A DNA stretch of 10,726 bases, taken from NCBI GenBank assembly GCA_947503585.1, contig CANNEJ010000027.1, forward strand, positions 1 to 10,726. Reading direction: 5' to 3'. A program made the position numbers and the translations under genes. This document shows positions 1-8,593 of this stretch, in pieces. The stretch comes from Anaerolineales bacterium. GTDB taxonomy: Bacteria; Chloroflexota; Anaerolineae; Anaerolineales; UBA11657. Position 1 is the stretch's first letter. The number at the start of each line of letters is the position of its first letter. Below the pieces are notes generated by a model that saw only the letters and a list, made by a program, of their open reading frames with translations, was not told the origin of the DNA and did no database searches.

Positions 1-206
1 TGATCATTTGCGGTAGATGGTGTTGGCTCGCCCACTGTATGGCCGTACTATGATTGAGCGTTGCGAATAAACAGTCGCGGGGCAGCTGTGAACACGATTG
101 CGCGCAGCCTCAGCTCCTCAGCCACCAAATGCCCAAGTGTTTGCGTCTGTGAAATATACTAATACCTGCCTTGTTCAGTGGAGGCGGGCATAATGCCGCG
201 CAACAG
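1..206. other. Upstream non-coding stretch before the first glycosyltransferase
   Basis: I see no supported gene here. All three forward frames are interrupted by stops within the first 60 bases, so if an upstream gene ends at the left edge its final codons cannot be identified (the first three bases, TGA, could be its stop). A TATACT hexamer at 155-160 lies about 47 bases before the preferred start at 207 and could be a -10 box, but no good -35 sits 16-18 bases upstream of it. A GGAGG at 180-184 is too far from 207 to be a typical ribosome binding site for that start. Confidence 0.4.
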
Positions 207-1175
207 ATGAAGAATCGCAAGACGCCAATCGCGCTTTTTTCCTACAACCGGCCGCAGCACGTCGAACGGGCGCTCAACACGCTGGCATGCTGCGCGCGGC
301 TGGATGAATGCGATTTGCATTTCTTCAGTGATGGCTTGCGACTTGAGGCGCATCGCGCGGGTTGGGAAGCAGCGCGGCGCATAGTGCGGACGCGGGCCGC
401 AGCCCTAAACGCCACGCTGGTTGAGGCTCCCGAAAATCTGGGCTGTTCGCCGTCCATCGTCAAACATGTGACGGAGCTCTGCCGCGAGTACGGCCGGGTG
501 ATCGTCGTCGAAGATGACTTTGTGATGAACCCGGACTACGTGAGCTACTTGCTGGACGGATTGGATCGCTACGAAAATGAGCCGTCCGTATTCCAAATTT
601 CAGCCTACATGTTCCCGGTGGAGCTGCCGTCTGGCCAGGATGTGTACCTACTGCCTTACACAACTGCCTGGGGGTGGGCAACCTGGCAGCGCGCCTGGCA
701 AAAGTTTTCCTGGGATGCAGCGGGCATTGCGGAATTGCTGGCCGACGCTGACGCCGCGCGGCGCTTCAACCTGCGCGGGGGCGTCAACTACACAAAGATC
801 TTGCGCGCCGAGCTGGAGAAACCGCGGCAGATATATGATGTGATGTGGTACTACGCCGTGTTCCGGCACAATGGCCTGGTTGCGCACCCCAAACGCTCGC
901 TGGTTTGGAATGCCGGGATGGATGGCAGCGGCACGTTTTCAACAAATGACCCAAAATTTCCGCAAGTGCCGCGCGCTTCGATAGCGGAGCGTGTGTTTGA
1001 CCAGCCAATTCGCTGGCCGGATACAGTTGCGCTGGACGAAACGGCTTTTGCTGCTTTGACCACGCAATTGCGCACCCGGCGCGAGCGCAAGCCGCCCATG
1101 CACGTTCGTGCGCGCCACAAACTGGCCATCTATCGCCGCCGGCTGCTGGCGTGGCTGGCAGCTGTTGCGGGCTAG
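207..1175 (+). CDS. GT-A-type sugar transferase (family 2-like, HlpA-like group)
   Basis: Predicted cytoplasmic sugar transferase of 322 residues that would move a sugar from an activated donor to a glycan acceptor; donor and acceptor are unknown. The N-terminus (PIALFSYNRPQH, residues 7-18) is the usual opening of this group. A metal/nucleotide-binding EDD lies at 102-104 after a hydrophobic strand (RVIVV). The aromatic signature WGWATWQRAW is at 155-164 and a glycine-rich NAGMDGSGTF at 235-244. The C-terminus (about 290-322) is rich in Arg/Lys. There is no signal peptide or transmembrane segment. I chose ATG 207 because the family pattern begins there; an in-frame TTG at 171 would add 12 unconvincing residues. 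No strong Shine-Dalgarno precedes either start. The next gene follows after 18 bases, suggesting co-transcription. The family call is from recalled motifs; specificity cannot be read. Confidence 0.85.
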   Translation: MKNRKTPIALFSYNRPQHVERALNTLACCARLDECDLHFFSDGLRLEAHRAGWEAARRIVRTRAAALNATLVEAPENLGCSPSIVKHVTELCREYGRVIVVEDDFVMNPDYVSYLLDGLDRYENEPSVFQISAYMFPVELPSGQDVYLLPYTTAWGWATWQRAWQKFSWDAAGIAELLADADAARRFNLRGGVNYTKILRAELEKPRQIYDVMWYYAVFRHNGLVAHPKRSLVWNAGMDGSGTFSTNDPKFPQVPRASIAERVFDQPIRWPDTVALDETAFAALTTQLRTRRERKPPMHVRARHKLAIYRRRLLAWLAAVAG

Positions 1176-1193
1176 CCAGCTGCAGGTGCACGC

Positions 1194-2414
1194 GTGAAGA
1201 TTGTTATGCTGTCGGACTTTGAGGCGCGCGGTGGCGCAGCAATTGCTGCGAGCCGGCTTGCCACCGGACTGGTGCGGGCCGGGCACCAGGTTACGCGAAT
1301 TGTTAAATCTGATGCCGGCCGCCCGCAAGCGTGGGATACCGTGTGCCTTGCGGATACGCTGGCCGACAGGCTTGCGCGGCGGGCGGGCGCCAGCTTTTGG
1401 CTGGACGCATCAGTCACAGCCAAGCTGCAGCGCGCGCTTGGGAAGCTTATGCCGGATGTGGTCAACATCCACAATCTGCACTCGGCCAACTGGCCGATGG
1501 CGTTGGCGGGCGTCTGCGGTGCATACGCGCCCGTCATATGGAGTCTGCATGACATGTGGAGCTTCACGGGGCGCTGCGCCTACAGTGATGCGTGCCGCAA
1601 GTTTCTGGTTGGATGTGATGCTGCGTGCCCGACGCCGGCTGAATATCCGGCACTCAAGCCGGCGTTGATTGGCGCTGCTTGGAAGCAAAGGCAGGCAGTG
1701 CTAGCGGCTGCCCCTTTCATGGTGGCGGTAACCGACTCGCACTGGCTTGCAAATGAGGCCAAGCTCGGATTGTGGCGCAATCATCGGGTGGAGTCCATTC
1801 CAAATGGCGTGCCGCTGGATTTGTATCGGTTGACCCAGCGCGCTGCTGCGCGCCGGAGTCTGGGGGTCAGCCCGGAAGGTGTTACATTGCTGGTGGCCGC
1901 GCAGCGCCTGGATAACCGCCATAAAGGCGTGGCATTGTTGGCGGAAGCGATGCGCCACGTGCAGCACCGCCCGTTGACTTTGATGGTGCAGGGCCACGGC
2001 GACTTTTCTGTGGAAGATTCTTCCATCAATGTTTTGCCGCTTGGATTTATTGCAGATGAAGCGCGCCGGGTGCTGATTTACAATGCCGCTGATGCACTTG
2101 TACATCCCGCAATCAATGACAATTCTCCGCTAGTAGTGCTGGAAGCGCTGGCTTGCGGTACGCCCGTGATTGCGTTCCCAATTGGAGGTGTGCCGGAGCT
2201 TGTGCGGCCCGGCAAAACCGGTTGGCTGGCTGCGGCCGTGTCCGCTGTTGCATTGGCGCACACCATTGATCTGGCTGCGAAGGATTTCGCAAATGGCATC
2301 GACCTGCGAGCGACGTGCCGGTCGATTGCAGAGGCAGAATACTCGGATGTTGCCCATGCGCAGGCGTACTGTGATTTAATGCGAGCGATTTCCAGAACGG
2401 CGGCGCATGCCTGA
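1194..2414 (+). CDS. GT4-type glycosyltransferase (WcaC-like)
   Basis: A 406-residue retaining-type glycosyltransferase of the two-domain GT-B fold, probably adding a sugar to a lipid-linked or exopolysaccharide intermediate at the inner membrane face. The N-terminal domain opens with MKIVMLSDFEARGGAAIAASRL (here split: strand 1-8, glycine-rich loop 12-22). Residues 119-130 read HDMWSFTGRCAY, followed by cysteines 128, 134, 141 and 145, a pattern seen in WcaC-like GT4 enzymes. The donor domain shows PNGV (203-206), RLDNRHKGV (238-246), the E317 of VVLEALACGTPVIAF, and GGVPELV (331-337). The first acid of the usual EX7E pair is replaced around D309/N310. The start is GTG 1194, with AGGTG at 1183-1187 as a well-spaced ribosome site. 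It sits 18 bases after the preceding transferase, so the two look like one operon. Confidence 0.9.
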   Translation: MKIVMLSDFEARGGAAIAASRLATGLVRAGHQVTRIVKSDAGRPQAWDTVCLADTLADRLARRAGASFWLDASVTAKLQRALGKLMPDVVNIHNLHSANWPMALAGVCGAYAPVIWSLHDMWSFTGRCAYSDACRKFLVGCDAACPTPAEYPALKPALIGAAWKQRQAVLAAAPFMVAVTDSHWLANEAKLGLWRNHRVESIPNGVPLDLYRLTQRAAARRSLGVSPEGVTLLVAAQRLDNRHKGVALLAEAMRHVQHRPLTLMVQGHGDFSVEDSSINVLPLGFIADEARRVLIYNAADALVHPAINDNSPLVVLEALACGTPVIAFPIGGVPELVRPGKTGWLAAAVSAVALAHTIDLAAKDFANGIDLRATCRSIAEAEYSDVAHAQAYCDLMRAISRTAAHA

Positions 2415-2462
2415 CCTTCAGCAGCAGTGAGTACTGCAAATGCAAAACGGTATTGACGGATT

Positions 2463-2479
2463 CCCGCCAAACAAGCGGG
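2463..2479 (+). promoter_or_regulatory. Small hairpin just upstream of the DUF6492-like gene
   Basis: CCCGC (2463-2467) and GCGGG (2475-2479) are perfect inverted arms around a 7-base loop, ending 7 bases before ATG 2487. The right arm occupies the place where a ribosome binding site would be, and no other purine-rich site is evident. It could modulate translation of the next gene, but a 5-bp stem in GC-rich DNA may be chance. Confidence 0.25.
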
Positions 2480-2486
2480 CAATCTG

Positions 2487-3464
2487 ATGGGGCTGCGCTC
2501 GCGGTTTGACGAATATCGGTTCAGCTACCGCCGATTGAGCGCGGGAATGCCGCCGGCTGCGCTGCGGATGACTAAGTTCATCTTTGGGTGGCCGCCCCTA
2601 AAGAGACGCTTCCCCGATTACCAACGCCAGCAAGCGGTTGTTACGCTACCGGTGGAGCCCCTGCGCTGCACAGCACCGCCGGCAGTGCAGCTATTAGTGG
2701 TTGCGGCCGAAAAAGATTTTGGGGCCTTGCCACTGTGTTTGGCCGGGGCACTGGTCAATTCCGGCAACCCCATCTCCCAACTCGTTGTGATCACAACCGC
2801 GGCTGGGGTTGATGAATGCAGCCGGATTGCCACTGATGCTGCTAAAGGATTTGCAATTACGGTAGTAAATGAAGAGGACCAGTTTTCGGTGGATATCCGC
2901 GACCGGCTGCGGGCCCGTTTTGGGCTGCGATACGGGTGGATTCTGCAGCAGCTGCTCACCACAAAATTTGTGGCGCAAAGCGCAGCGCCGGGGGTATTGG
3001 TGGTTGATGCCGATACGGTGATGTTGTATCCCCGGTGTCTTCTGGCAGCAGGCGGGCAGCAGGTGCTAACTCCGACCCCCGTTATTCACCGCCCCTACTA
3101 CCGCTTTCTACACTCAATTGGCCTGTGTGCGTGTGAGCCGGCAAATACTTTTGTGGCGCATTTTATGCTCATGCAGCCGCGCATTATGCGGGCCGCACTG
3201 GCCGCCGCGAATTGCGCTAACACTGAGGCGCTTGCGGAGCTGGTAATCTCAGGCGCAGATGTAAATGAAAACTCCAGCGTCTGTGTCGAATATGAGCTTT
3301 ATGCCCAGTACTTGCTGGCGCAGCATCCGGCGTTGGTGGCGCTCGCAAAGTGGGGAAACACGTCCGTGGGTTCAGACGGGCTACGGCGGCCGGTTACCCT
3401 GCAGAGCCTGAGTGCACAGTTCAATGGATGGGGCTCTGTTAGTTTGCATAGTTATCTGGCTTAG
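2487..3464 (+). CDS. DUF6492-like putative glycosyltransferase
   Basis: A 325-residue soluble protein that I recognise as resembling the DUF6492 group, which is often found in polysaccharide clusters and is probably a GT-A-type transferase. The sequence shows GWILQQLLTTKF at 150-161, followed by a hydrophobic strand and DAD at 174-176 (VLVVDADTVML), a likely metal/nucleotide-sugar site. HRPYY is at 201-205, TFVAHFMLMQ at 221-230, and VEYELYAQYL at 267-276, where E268 and E270 are candidate catalytic acids. The protein ends in SVSLHSYLA. Residues 1-60 are basic and less conserved-looking. There is no signal peptide or transmembrane helix. The start is ATG 2487, 72 bases after the GT4 gene, with no convincing Shine-Dalgarno. 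Its place in a run of transferases supports a glycan role; the reaction is unknown. An alternative is a non-catalytic GT-A-fold protein. Confidence 0.7.
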   Translation: MGLRSRFDEYRFSYRRLSAGMPPAALRMTKFIFGWPPLKRRFPDYQRQQAVVTLPVEPLRCTAPPAVQLLVVAAEKDFGALPLCLAGALVNSGNPISQLVVITTAAGVDECSRIATDAAKGFAITVVNEEDQFSVDIRDRLRARFGLRYGWILQQLLTTKFVAQSAAPGVLVVDADTVMLYPRCLLAAGGQQVLTPTPVIHRPYYRFLHSIGLCACEPANTFVAHFMLMQPRIMRAALAAANCANTEALAELVISGADVNENSSVCVEYELYAQYLLAQHPALVALAKWGNTSVGSDGLRRPVTLQSLSAQFNGWGSVSLHSYLA

Positions 3465-3687
3465 GCAAATGCGGTTCCAGTACTGCTGCTGCCGAACGCC
3501 TGAGACGAACGAGACGAGTTCTAACTCATTTGTGGCATCAAGGTGAAGGGCTATGATTTGGCGGTGCATCAAATGTGGTTAGTGTGGCGCAGGCCGGAAT
3601 TCAACCTATTTTTCAGAAGCGGTTATTGGTGACCGCAGCACGCCCAAAGTGCACAGTTTCTGAAACTGCATAGGTCGGCACAGTTAT
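3465..3687. other. Intergenic gap with direct and inverted repeats
   Basis: No gene is supported in these 223 bases. Features seen are: a direct repeat GAGACGA at 3502-3508 and 3511-3517; an inverted repeat GAGTT-CT-AACTC at 3516-3527, too tight a loop for a strong terminator; and the 15-base palindrome at 3654-3668 listed separately. The gap is much longer than those between the preceding genes, so the next gene may have its own promoter, though I cannot point to a clear -35/-10 pair. Confidence 0.5.
3654..3668. promoter_or_regulatory. 15-base perfect palindrome, candidate operator
   Basis: CAGTTTC-T-GAAACTG has seven perfectly complementary bases on each side of a single central T. It ends 19 bases before TTG 3688 and 28 bases before ATG 3697. 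Odd-length palindromes of this size are typical of dimeric regulator sites; with essentially no loop it would make a poor RNA hairpin unless the centre opens. No regulator gene lies in the window, so the binder is unknown. Confidence 0.4.
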
Positions 3688-4953
3688 TTGGCTCTGATGA
3701 TCCTACTGCATCCCGTCCCGGCCGTGGCCCATGTTTGCCCGCATTGCAATACTCAGTTGCACGTGGCCGGCTGGTACATGCCCGGCATGCGCAGTCTTGC
3801 AGATCTTACCTGCCAGACCTGCGCGCGCGAATTCTTTGGAGACCTGGGGGCCGGGCAGGCGCTGTATACGCCAATGCTCATGGAGAAAGCCGGCGGAGCA
3901 ATTCATGGCGCTGCGCGGGCACCGTGGTTTGCCAATTGGCTGCAGCGCTCATACTCCAATAGAAACGATGCCGCGCTCAATATTGACTTCGAAAAAATAC
4001 GGCCAGTCAAGCAGGCGCTGCTCCTCAATTGTTTGGATACCCTATACGGACACTGCCTTCTGAAACTGCTCAACGCCCAGTCCTGTTTGGATCAACACCC
4101 GGAATTTGACCTCATCGTTCTAGTACCCAGAATTTTGCGCTGGCTTGTACCCCAGGGTGTGGCTGCAATTTGGAGCGTGGATCTTCCGCTCAGCCGGGGT
4201 GCGGAATGGAACGACTGGCTGGCAAAAGAAATTGGGCGGCGCGTCGCAGAGTTTGATAAATGTTGGCTGAGTGTTGCTGTTTCGCATCCGCTCCCGGAGA
4301 GCTACCGCATCGAGCGATTTACGCAGGTTGTGCCGTTTGCACTGGCGCAATGGGGGAGCCGCCGCCCAACCGTAACTTTTATTTGGCGCGACGATCGTTT
4401 GTGGTCGCTGCCGGCCGGCGGCGGGCGCTGGACCCGGCTGAGGCGCTTTATCCGGCGCGGCTTCATTTCGCGGCTGGAAGATCAGCAACAGCGGATGATG
4501 AGATTTGCTCACGCACTCAAAATGCAAATGCCGGATGTGGATCTTGCGGTGGCCGGCGTTTCGCAACCGGGCGGTTTGCCACAATGGATCACCGACCTGC
4601 GCCACCCCGAACTGGATACAGCATTGGAGCGTGCGTGGTGTGAGCGTTATGCAGCCAGCCACTGTGTTGTGGGCGTGCATGGTTCGAACATGCTGCTGCC
4701 ATCTGCCCACGCCGGTGCAACTGTGGAGTTGATGTCGGCCGCGCAGTGGGGAAACATTTTGCAGGATATTCTGTTTCGCAATGAGGACTTGCGCACTGCT
4801 GTATTTCGCCACCGCGTTTTACCGATCGATACTGAACCTGTGACTTTGGCATCAGTGGTCAGCGCAGTGATCAGGACATACCCGGACTTCGCCACCTACA
4901 TGGCGCCGGAAGCGGCCTCAAATGCGGTGCTGGCAGGCCGAGTACAAGCTTAG
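3688..4953 (+). CDS. Zinc-ribbon-like protein with GT61/DUF563-like C-terminal domain
   Basis: Up to 421 residues, function not established. Numbering is from TTG 3688; ATG 3697 (residue 4) is an equally possible start, and the only nearby ribosome-site-like sequence, AGGTCGG at 3672-3678, is closer to the TTG. Near the N-terminus four cysteines (17, 20, 42, 45) form CPHC...CQTC, a zinc-ribbon-like arrangement with 21 residues between the pairs. The middle carries FIWRDDRLW (231-239) and a basic stretch rich in Arg (246-262). The C-terminal part has GVHGSNMLLPSAHAGATVEL (329-348), resembling the HGA...PG..V.E motif of GT61/DUF563 transferases, where it contacts the nucleotide sugar. I see no transmembrane helix. 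Position after three transferases supports a glycan-related role. It could be a transferase with a metal-stabilised N-terminal module, or a degenerate member. Confidence 0.6.
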   Translation: MALMILLHPVPAVAHVCPHCNTQLHVAGWYMPGMRSLADLTCQTCAREFFGDLGAGQALYTPMLMEKAGGAIHGAARAPWFANWLQRSYSNRNDAALNIDFEKIRPVKQALLLNCLDTLYGHCLLKLLNAQSCLDQHPEFDLIVLVPRILRWLVPQGVAAIWSVDLPLSRGAEWNDWLAKEIGRRVAEFDKCWLSVAVSHPLPESYRIERFTQVVPFALAQWGSRRPTVTFIWRDDRLWSLPAGGGRWTRLRRFIRRGFISRLEDQQQRMMRFAHALKMQMPDVDLAVAGVSQPGGLPQWITDLRHPELDTALERAWCERYAASHCVVGVHGSNMLLPSAHAGATVELMSAAQWGNILQDILFRNEDLRTAVFRHRVLPIDTEPVTLASVVSAVIRTYPDFATYMAPEAASNAVLAGRVQA

Positions 4954-4981
4954 CCGGCTGTGGGGTGTGCGGCCACCGTTG

Positions 4982-5001
4982 GGGCGGCAGTTTTCGCGCC
5001 C
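4982..5001 (+). terminator. Weak hairpin after the glycan cluster
   Basis: GGGCG (4982-4986) and CGCCC (4997-5001) form a 5-bp stem with a 10-base loop, starting 28 bases after the stop of the preceding gene and followed by an AT-rich run (GAATATTTAA). There is no T tract, so intrinsic termination here is doubtful. Confidence 0.2.
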
Positions 5002-5093
5002 GAATATTTAACTGGGAGAAACCAGCGTCCAATTACAGCTAAGGAATTTTCGAGCGAACAATCAGCAACGGCACTAAAGCTTGAGTAAATCGG

Positions 5094-5135
5094 CAGTCCC
5101 ACGCGCCAAAATCCCGCTCCGCCCGGGACTGTTTT
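5094..5135 (+). terminator. Candidate intrinsic terminator between the two blocks
   Basis: CAGTCCC (5094-5100) and GGGACTG (5125-5131) are perfect 7-base inverted arms, directly followed by TTTT (5132-5135). The 24-base interval can form a small inner GCG/CGC pairing. Placed between the glycan genes and the oxidase operon, it would stop read-through into coxB. The long loop and short T run make it weaker than a textbook terminator; it could instead be an operator-type or attenuator structure for the oxidase leader. Confidence 0.45.
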
Positions 5136-5137
5136 AG

Positions 5138-5152
5138 GTACAGAGACTGTAC
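5138..5152. promoter_or_regulatory. Palindrome overlapping a possible -10 box upstream of coxB
   Basis: GTACAG-AGA-CTGTAC has perfect 6-base arms around a 3-base centre. Its right arm runs into TACAAT (5150-5155), five of six matches to a -10 box, about 93 bases before the coxB start. A regulator bound here could control the oxidase operon. A smaller inverted repeat, TTCG-CT-CGAA, follows at 5156-5165, and a second -10-like TATACT is at 5190-5195; neither has a good -35 at standard spacing. The TACA/TGTA half-sites recall BlaI/CopY-type sites, but their spacing here is five bases, not two, so I do not assign a regulator. Confidence 0.4.
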
Positions 5153-5247
5153 AATTTCGCTCGAAGCGGGCGGTCGTAGTGAGGTACGGTATACTTGTTC
5201 AAATTGGCACAAAGGCTCAATAGCACAGCAATTTTAGGAGTTCGGCA

Positions 5248-6258
5248 GTGAAACACTTTTTGCCTGTTACGGTGCTTGTAGTCGTTTCCACATTTCTGGT
5301 AGCTGCGGGTATCGACAGCTTGCAACTCATGCCGCAAAACGCCAGCCTGCAGGGCGAGACGGTGGACTGGCTGTTCGGCCTGCACTTCAAGCTGATTGCG
5401 TTTCTCTTTTCGCTCGTGATTGTGATCATGTTGTATGCCGTGGTGGTTTTCCGCCGGCGGGCCGGTGACGAAGGTGAGGGGGTGCACTTTCACGGAAATT
5501 CAACCTTGGAGGTGATCTGGACAGTCATCCCGGCGATTATTGTGGTCTTCTTTGGGTACATCGGCACCACCACTTTAATCTCGGTGACTGCTGCCCAGCC
5601 GGAAGAGGTTGCAATCGAGGCAGTCTCACGCCAGTGGGTTTGGAACTTCAACTACCCTGATGATGGCTTTAGTTCGGAAGAGCTGTATCTGCCGGTGGGG
5701 CAGCCAATCCGGTTTGACCTGAAGGCCATGGATGTGCTCCACGCATTTTGGGTTCCAGAGTTCCGCGTAAAGGCAGATGCTGTTCCGGGCCGCACAAATG
5801 TGTTGCGGATTACGCCCAACCGCATTGGAGAATATAAACTTGTTTGTGCCGAGCTTTGCGGCACCCGCCATTCTTACATGATGGCGCCGGTAAAGGTGGT
5901 ATCGCGCGAGGCATACAGTGCGTGGGTGGCGCAGAAGGTGGCCGAAGAGGCAGCCAAGAACACCCCGGAGGCGCGCGGCGCAGCGCTCTATATTTCGCAA
6001 GGCTGCAAGGGTTGCCATTCGCTTGACGGCAGCAAGGTTGTTGGTCCCACGTGGAAGGGCCTGTATGGGTCGCCGCAGGCGCATACGGACGGCTCAACTG
6101 CGATCGCGGATGACGAGTATCTATACAACTCGATTGTTAAGCCAAACTTGCAAGTGGTGGCGGGCTATCCCGCGAATGTGATGCCCCAGAACTATGGCGA
6201 GCTGCTGACCGATGACAACATCAACAACATCATCGCCTACATCAAGACGATTAAATAG
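5248..6258 (+). CDS. coxB: Cytochrome c oxidase subunit II with fused cytochrome c (caa3 type)
   Basis: Subunit II of a haem-copper oxygen reductase. It receives electrons through its own haem c and passes them via the CuA centre to subunit I. The 336-residue protein starts with a hydrophobic signal-like segment (5-21, without a lipobox cysteine), then two membrane helices (about 44-68 and 88-112). The periplasmic cupredoxin domain has the aromatic stretch RQWVWNF (128-134) and the CuA ligands H165, C200, E202, C204, H208 and M211. A C-terminal cytochrome c domain has CKGCH (253-257) and a probable axial M312 in VMPQNYG, followed by the usual amphipathic C-terminal helix. The start is GTG 5248, supported by TAGGAG at 5235-5240. 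It is the first gene of the oxidase operon, 18 bases before coxA. All functional residues are present; confidence is high. Confidence 0.97.
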   Translation: MKHFLPVTVLVVVSTFLVAAGIDSLQLMPQNASLQGETVDWLFGLHFKLIAFLFSLVIVIMLYAVVVFRRRAGDEGEGVHFHGNSTLEVIWTVIPAIIVVFFGYIGTTTLISVTAAQPEEVAIEAVSRQWVWNFNYPDDGFSSEELYLPVGQPIRFDLKAMDVLHAFWVPEFRVKADAVPGRTNVLRITPNRIGEYKLVCAELCGTRHSYMMAPVKVVSREAYSAWVAQKVAEEAAKNTPEARGAALYISQGCKGCHSLDGSKVVGPTWKGLYGSPQAHTDGSTAIADDEYLYNSIVKPNLQVVAGYPANVMPQNYGELLTDDNINNIIAYIKTIK

Positions 6259-6276
6259 ATAGGAGCGGCAGAAAAA

Positions 6277-8160
<1,884 letters not shown>

Positions 8161-8176
8161 GCGGAGGTTTAGCTAA

Positions 8177-8593
8177 ATGACAACGACAACCATGTATGCG
8201 CTCGCAGCCGCGGCAGTGCTGGCATTAACCGTCGCGGGCGGTGTGGGCCTCGCGCTGATATTTCGTTTGACGAACCAGCTGGTGGTGGGCGATGGCCGGC
8301 TGCCGCGCTTTGTGCCGGAGCGCGTGGTTGTGCCGACCGAGCCGATGGCGCTGCTGCGCTGGCGCCGGGAGCAGGACGAGGAGCGCATGGCTGTTGCGCG
8401 GCGTGTGGCCGCCTACCGCAGCGGCGCCACGGTACTGGTGGTTCTGGCGGCGCTCACGGGTTTTGAGTACTTCATGAACCTCGTTGGCATTTCCGTTTTC
8501 GGGTTGTTTGTAATTGCGCTTGTAAAAGCTGCAATTATTGTGCATTACTTTATGCATGTGGCCACAGTGTTTGCGGCCGGGGATGGGCACTAA
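8177..8593 (+). CDS. Cytochrome c oxidase subunit IV-like membrane protein
   Basis: A 138-residue small membrane protein between coxA and coxC, where caa3 and bo3 operons often carry subunit IV (COX4_pro type). The C-terminal third supports this: a helix at about 105-128 ending in VKAAIIVHYFMHV, matching the alternating Ala/Val-Lys and YFMH ending of that family. A second helix lies at about 82-104. The N-terminal half is atypical: one helix (7-29), then a 50-residue hydrophilic loop rich in Arg and Glu (about 31-81, including RWRREQDEER). Subunit IV proteins usually have about 100 residues and three helices with short loops. GGAGG at 8163-8167 precedes ATG 8177, and the stop abuts the coxC start. 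Its likely role is assembly or stability of the subunit I/III contact, not catalysis. Confidence 0.75.
   Translation: MTTTTMYALAAAAVLALTVAGGVGLALIFRLTNQLVVGDGRLPRFVPERVVVPTEPMALLRWRREQDEERMAVARRVAAYRSGATVLVVLAALTGFEYFMNLVGISVFGLFVIALVKAAIIVHYFMHVATVFAAGDGH

Noticed and set aside
4..57. Possible tail of an upstream gene at the left edge
   Set aside because: The forward frames are closed by early stops and the short peptides show no recognisable motif, so no partial gene can be supported.
171..206. TTG start at 171 giving 12 extra residues on the first transferase
   Set aside because: The extra residues do not resemble the family N-terminus, no ribosome site precedes the TTG, and ATG 207 begins exactly where the conserved PIALFSYNRP opening is expected.
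4120..4812. Long reverse-strand open frame (230 codons) inside the zinc-ribbon/GT61-like gene
   Set aside because: It lies wholly antisense to a better-supported gene, shows no recognisable domain, and has a composition typical of a complementary-strand shadow.
5012..5025. CTGG-N6-CCAG inverted repeat as a terminator
   Set aside because: A 4-bp stem without a T run is expected by chance in DNA of this composition.
5138..5152. LexA, BlaI or CopY operator upstream of coxB
   Set aside because: The palindrome has TACA/TGTA half-sites but the spacing does not match those regulators, and no regulator gene is in the window, so only an unnamed candidate site is reported.
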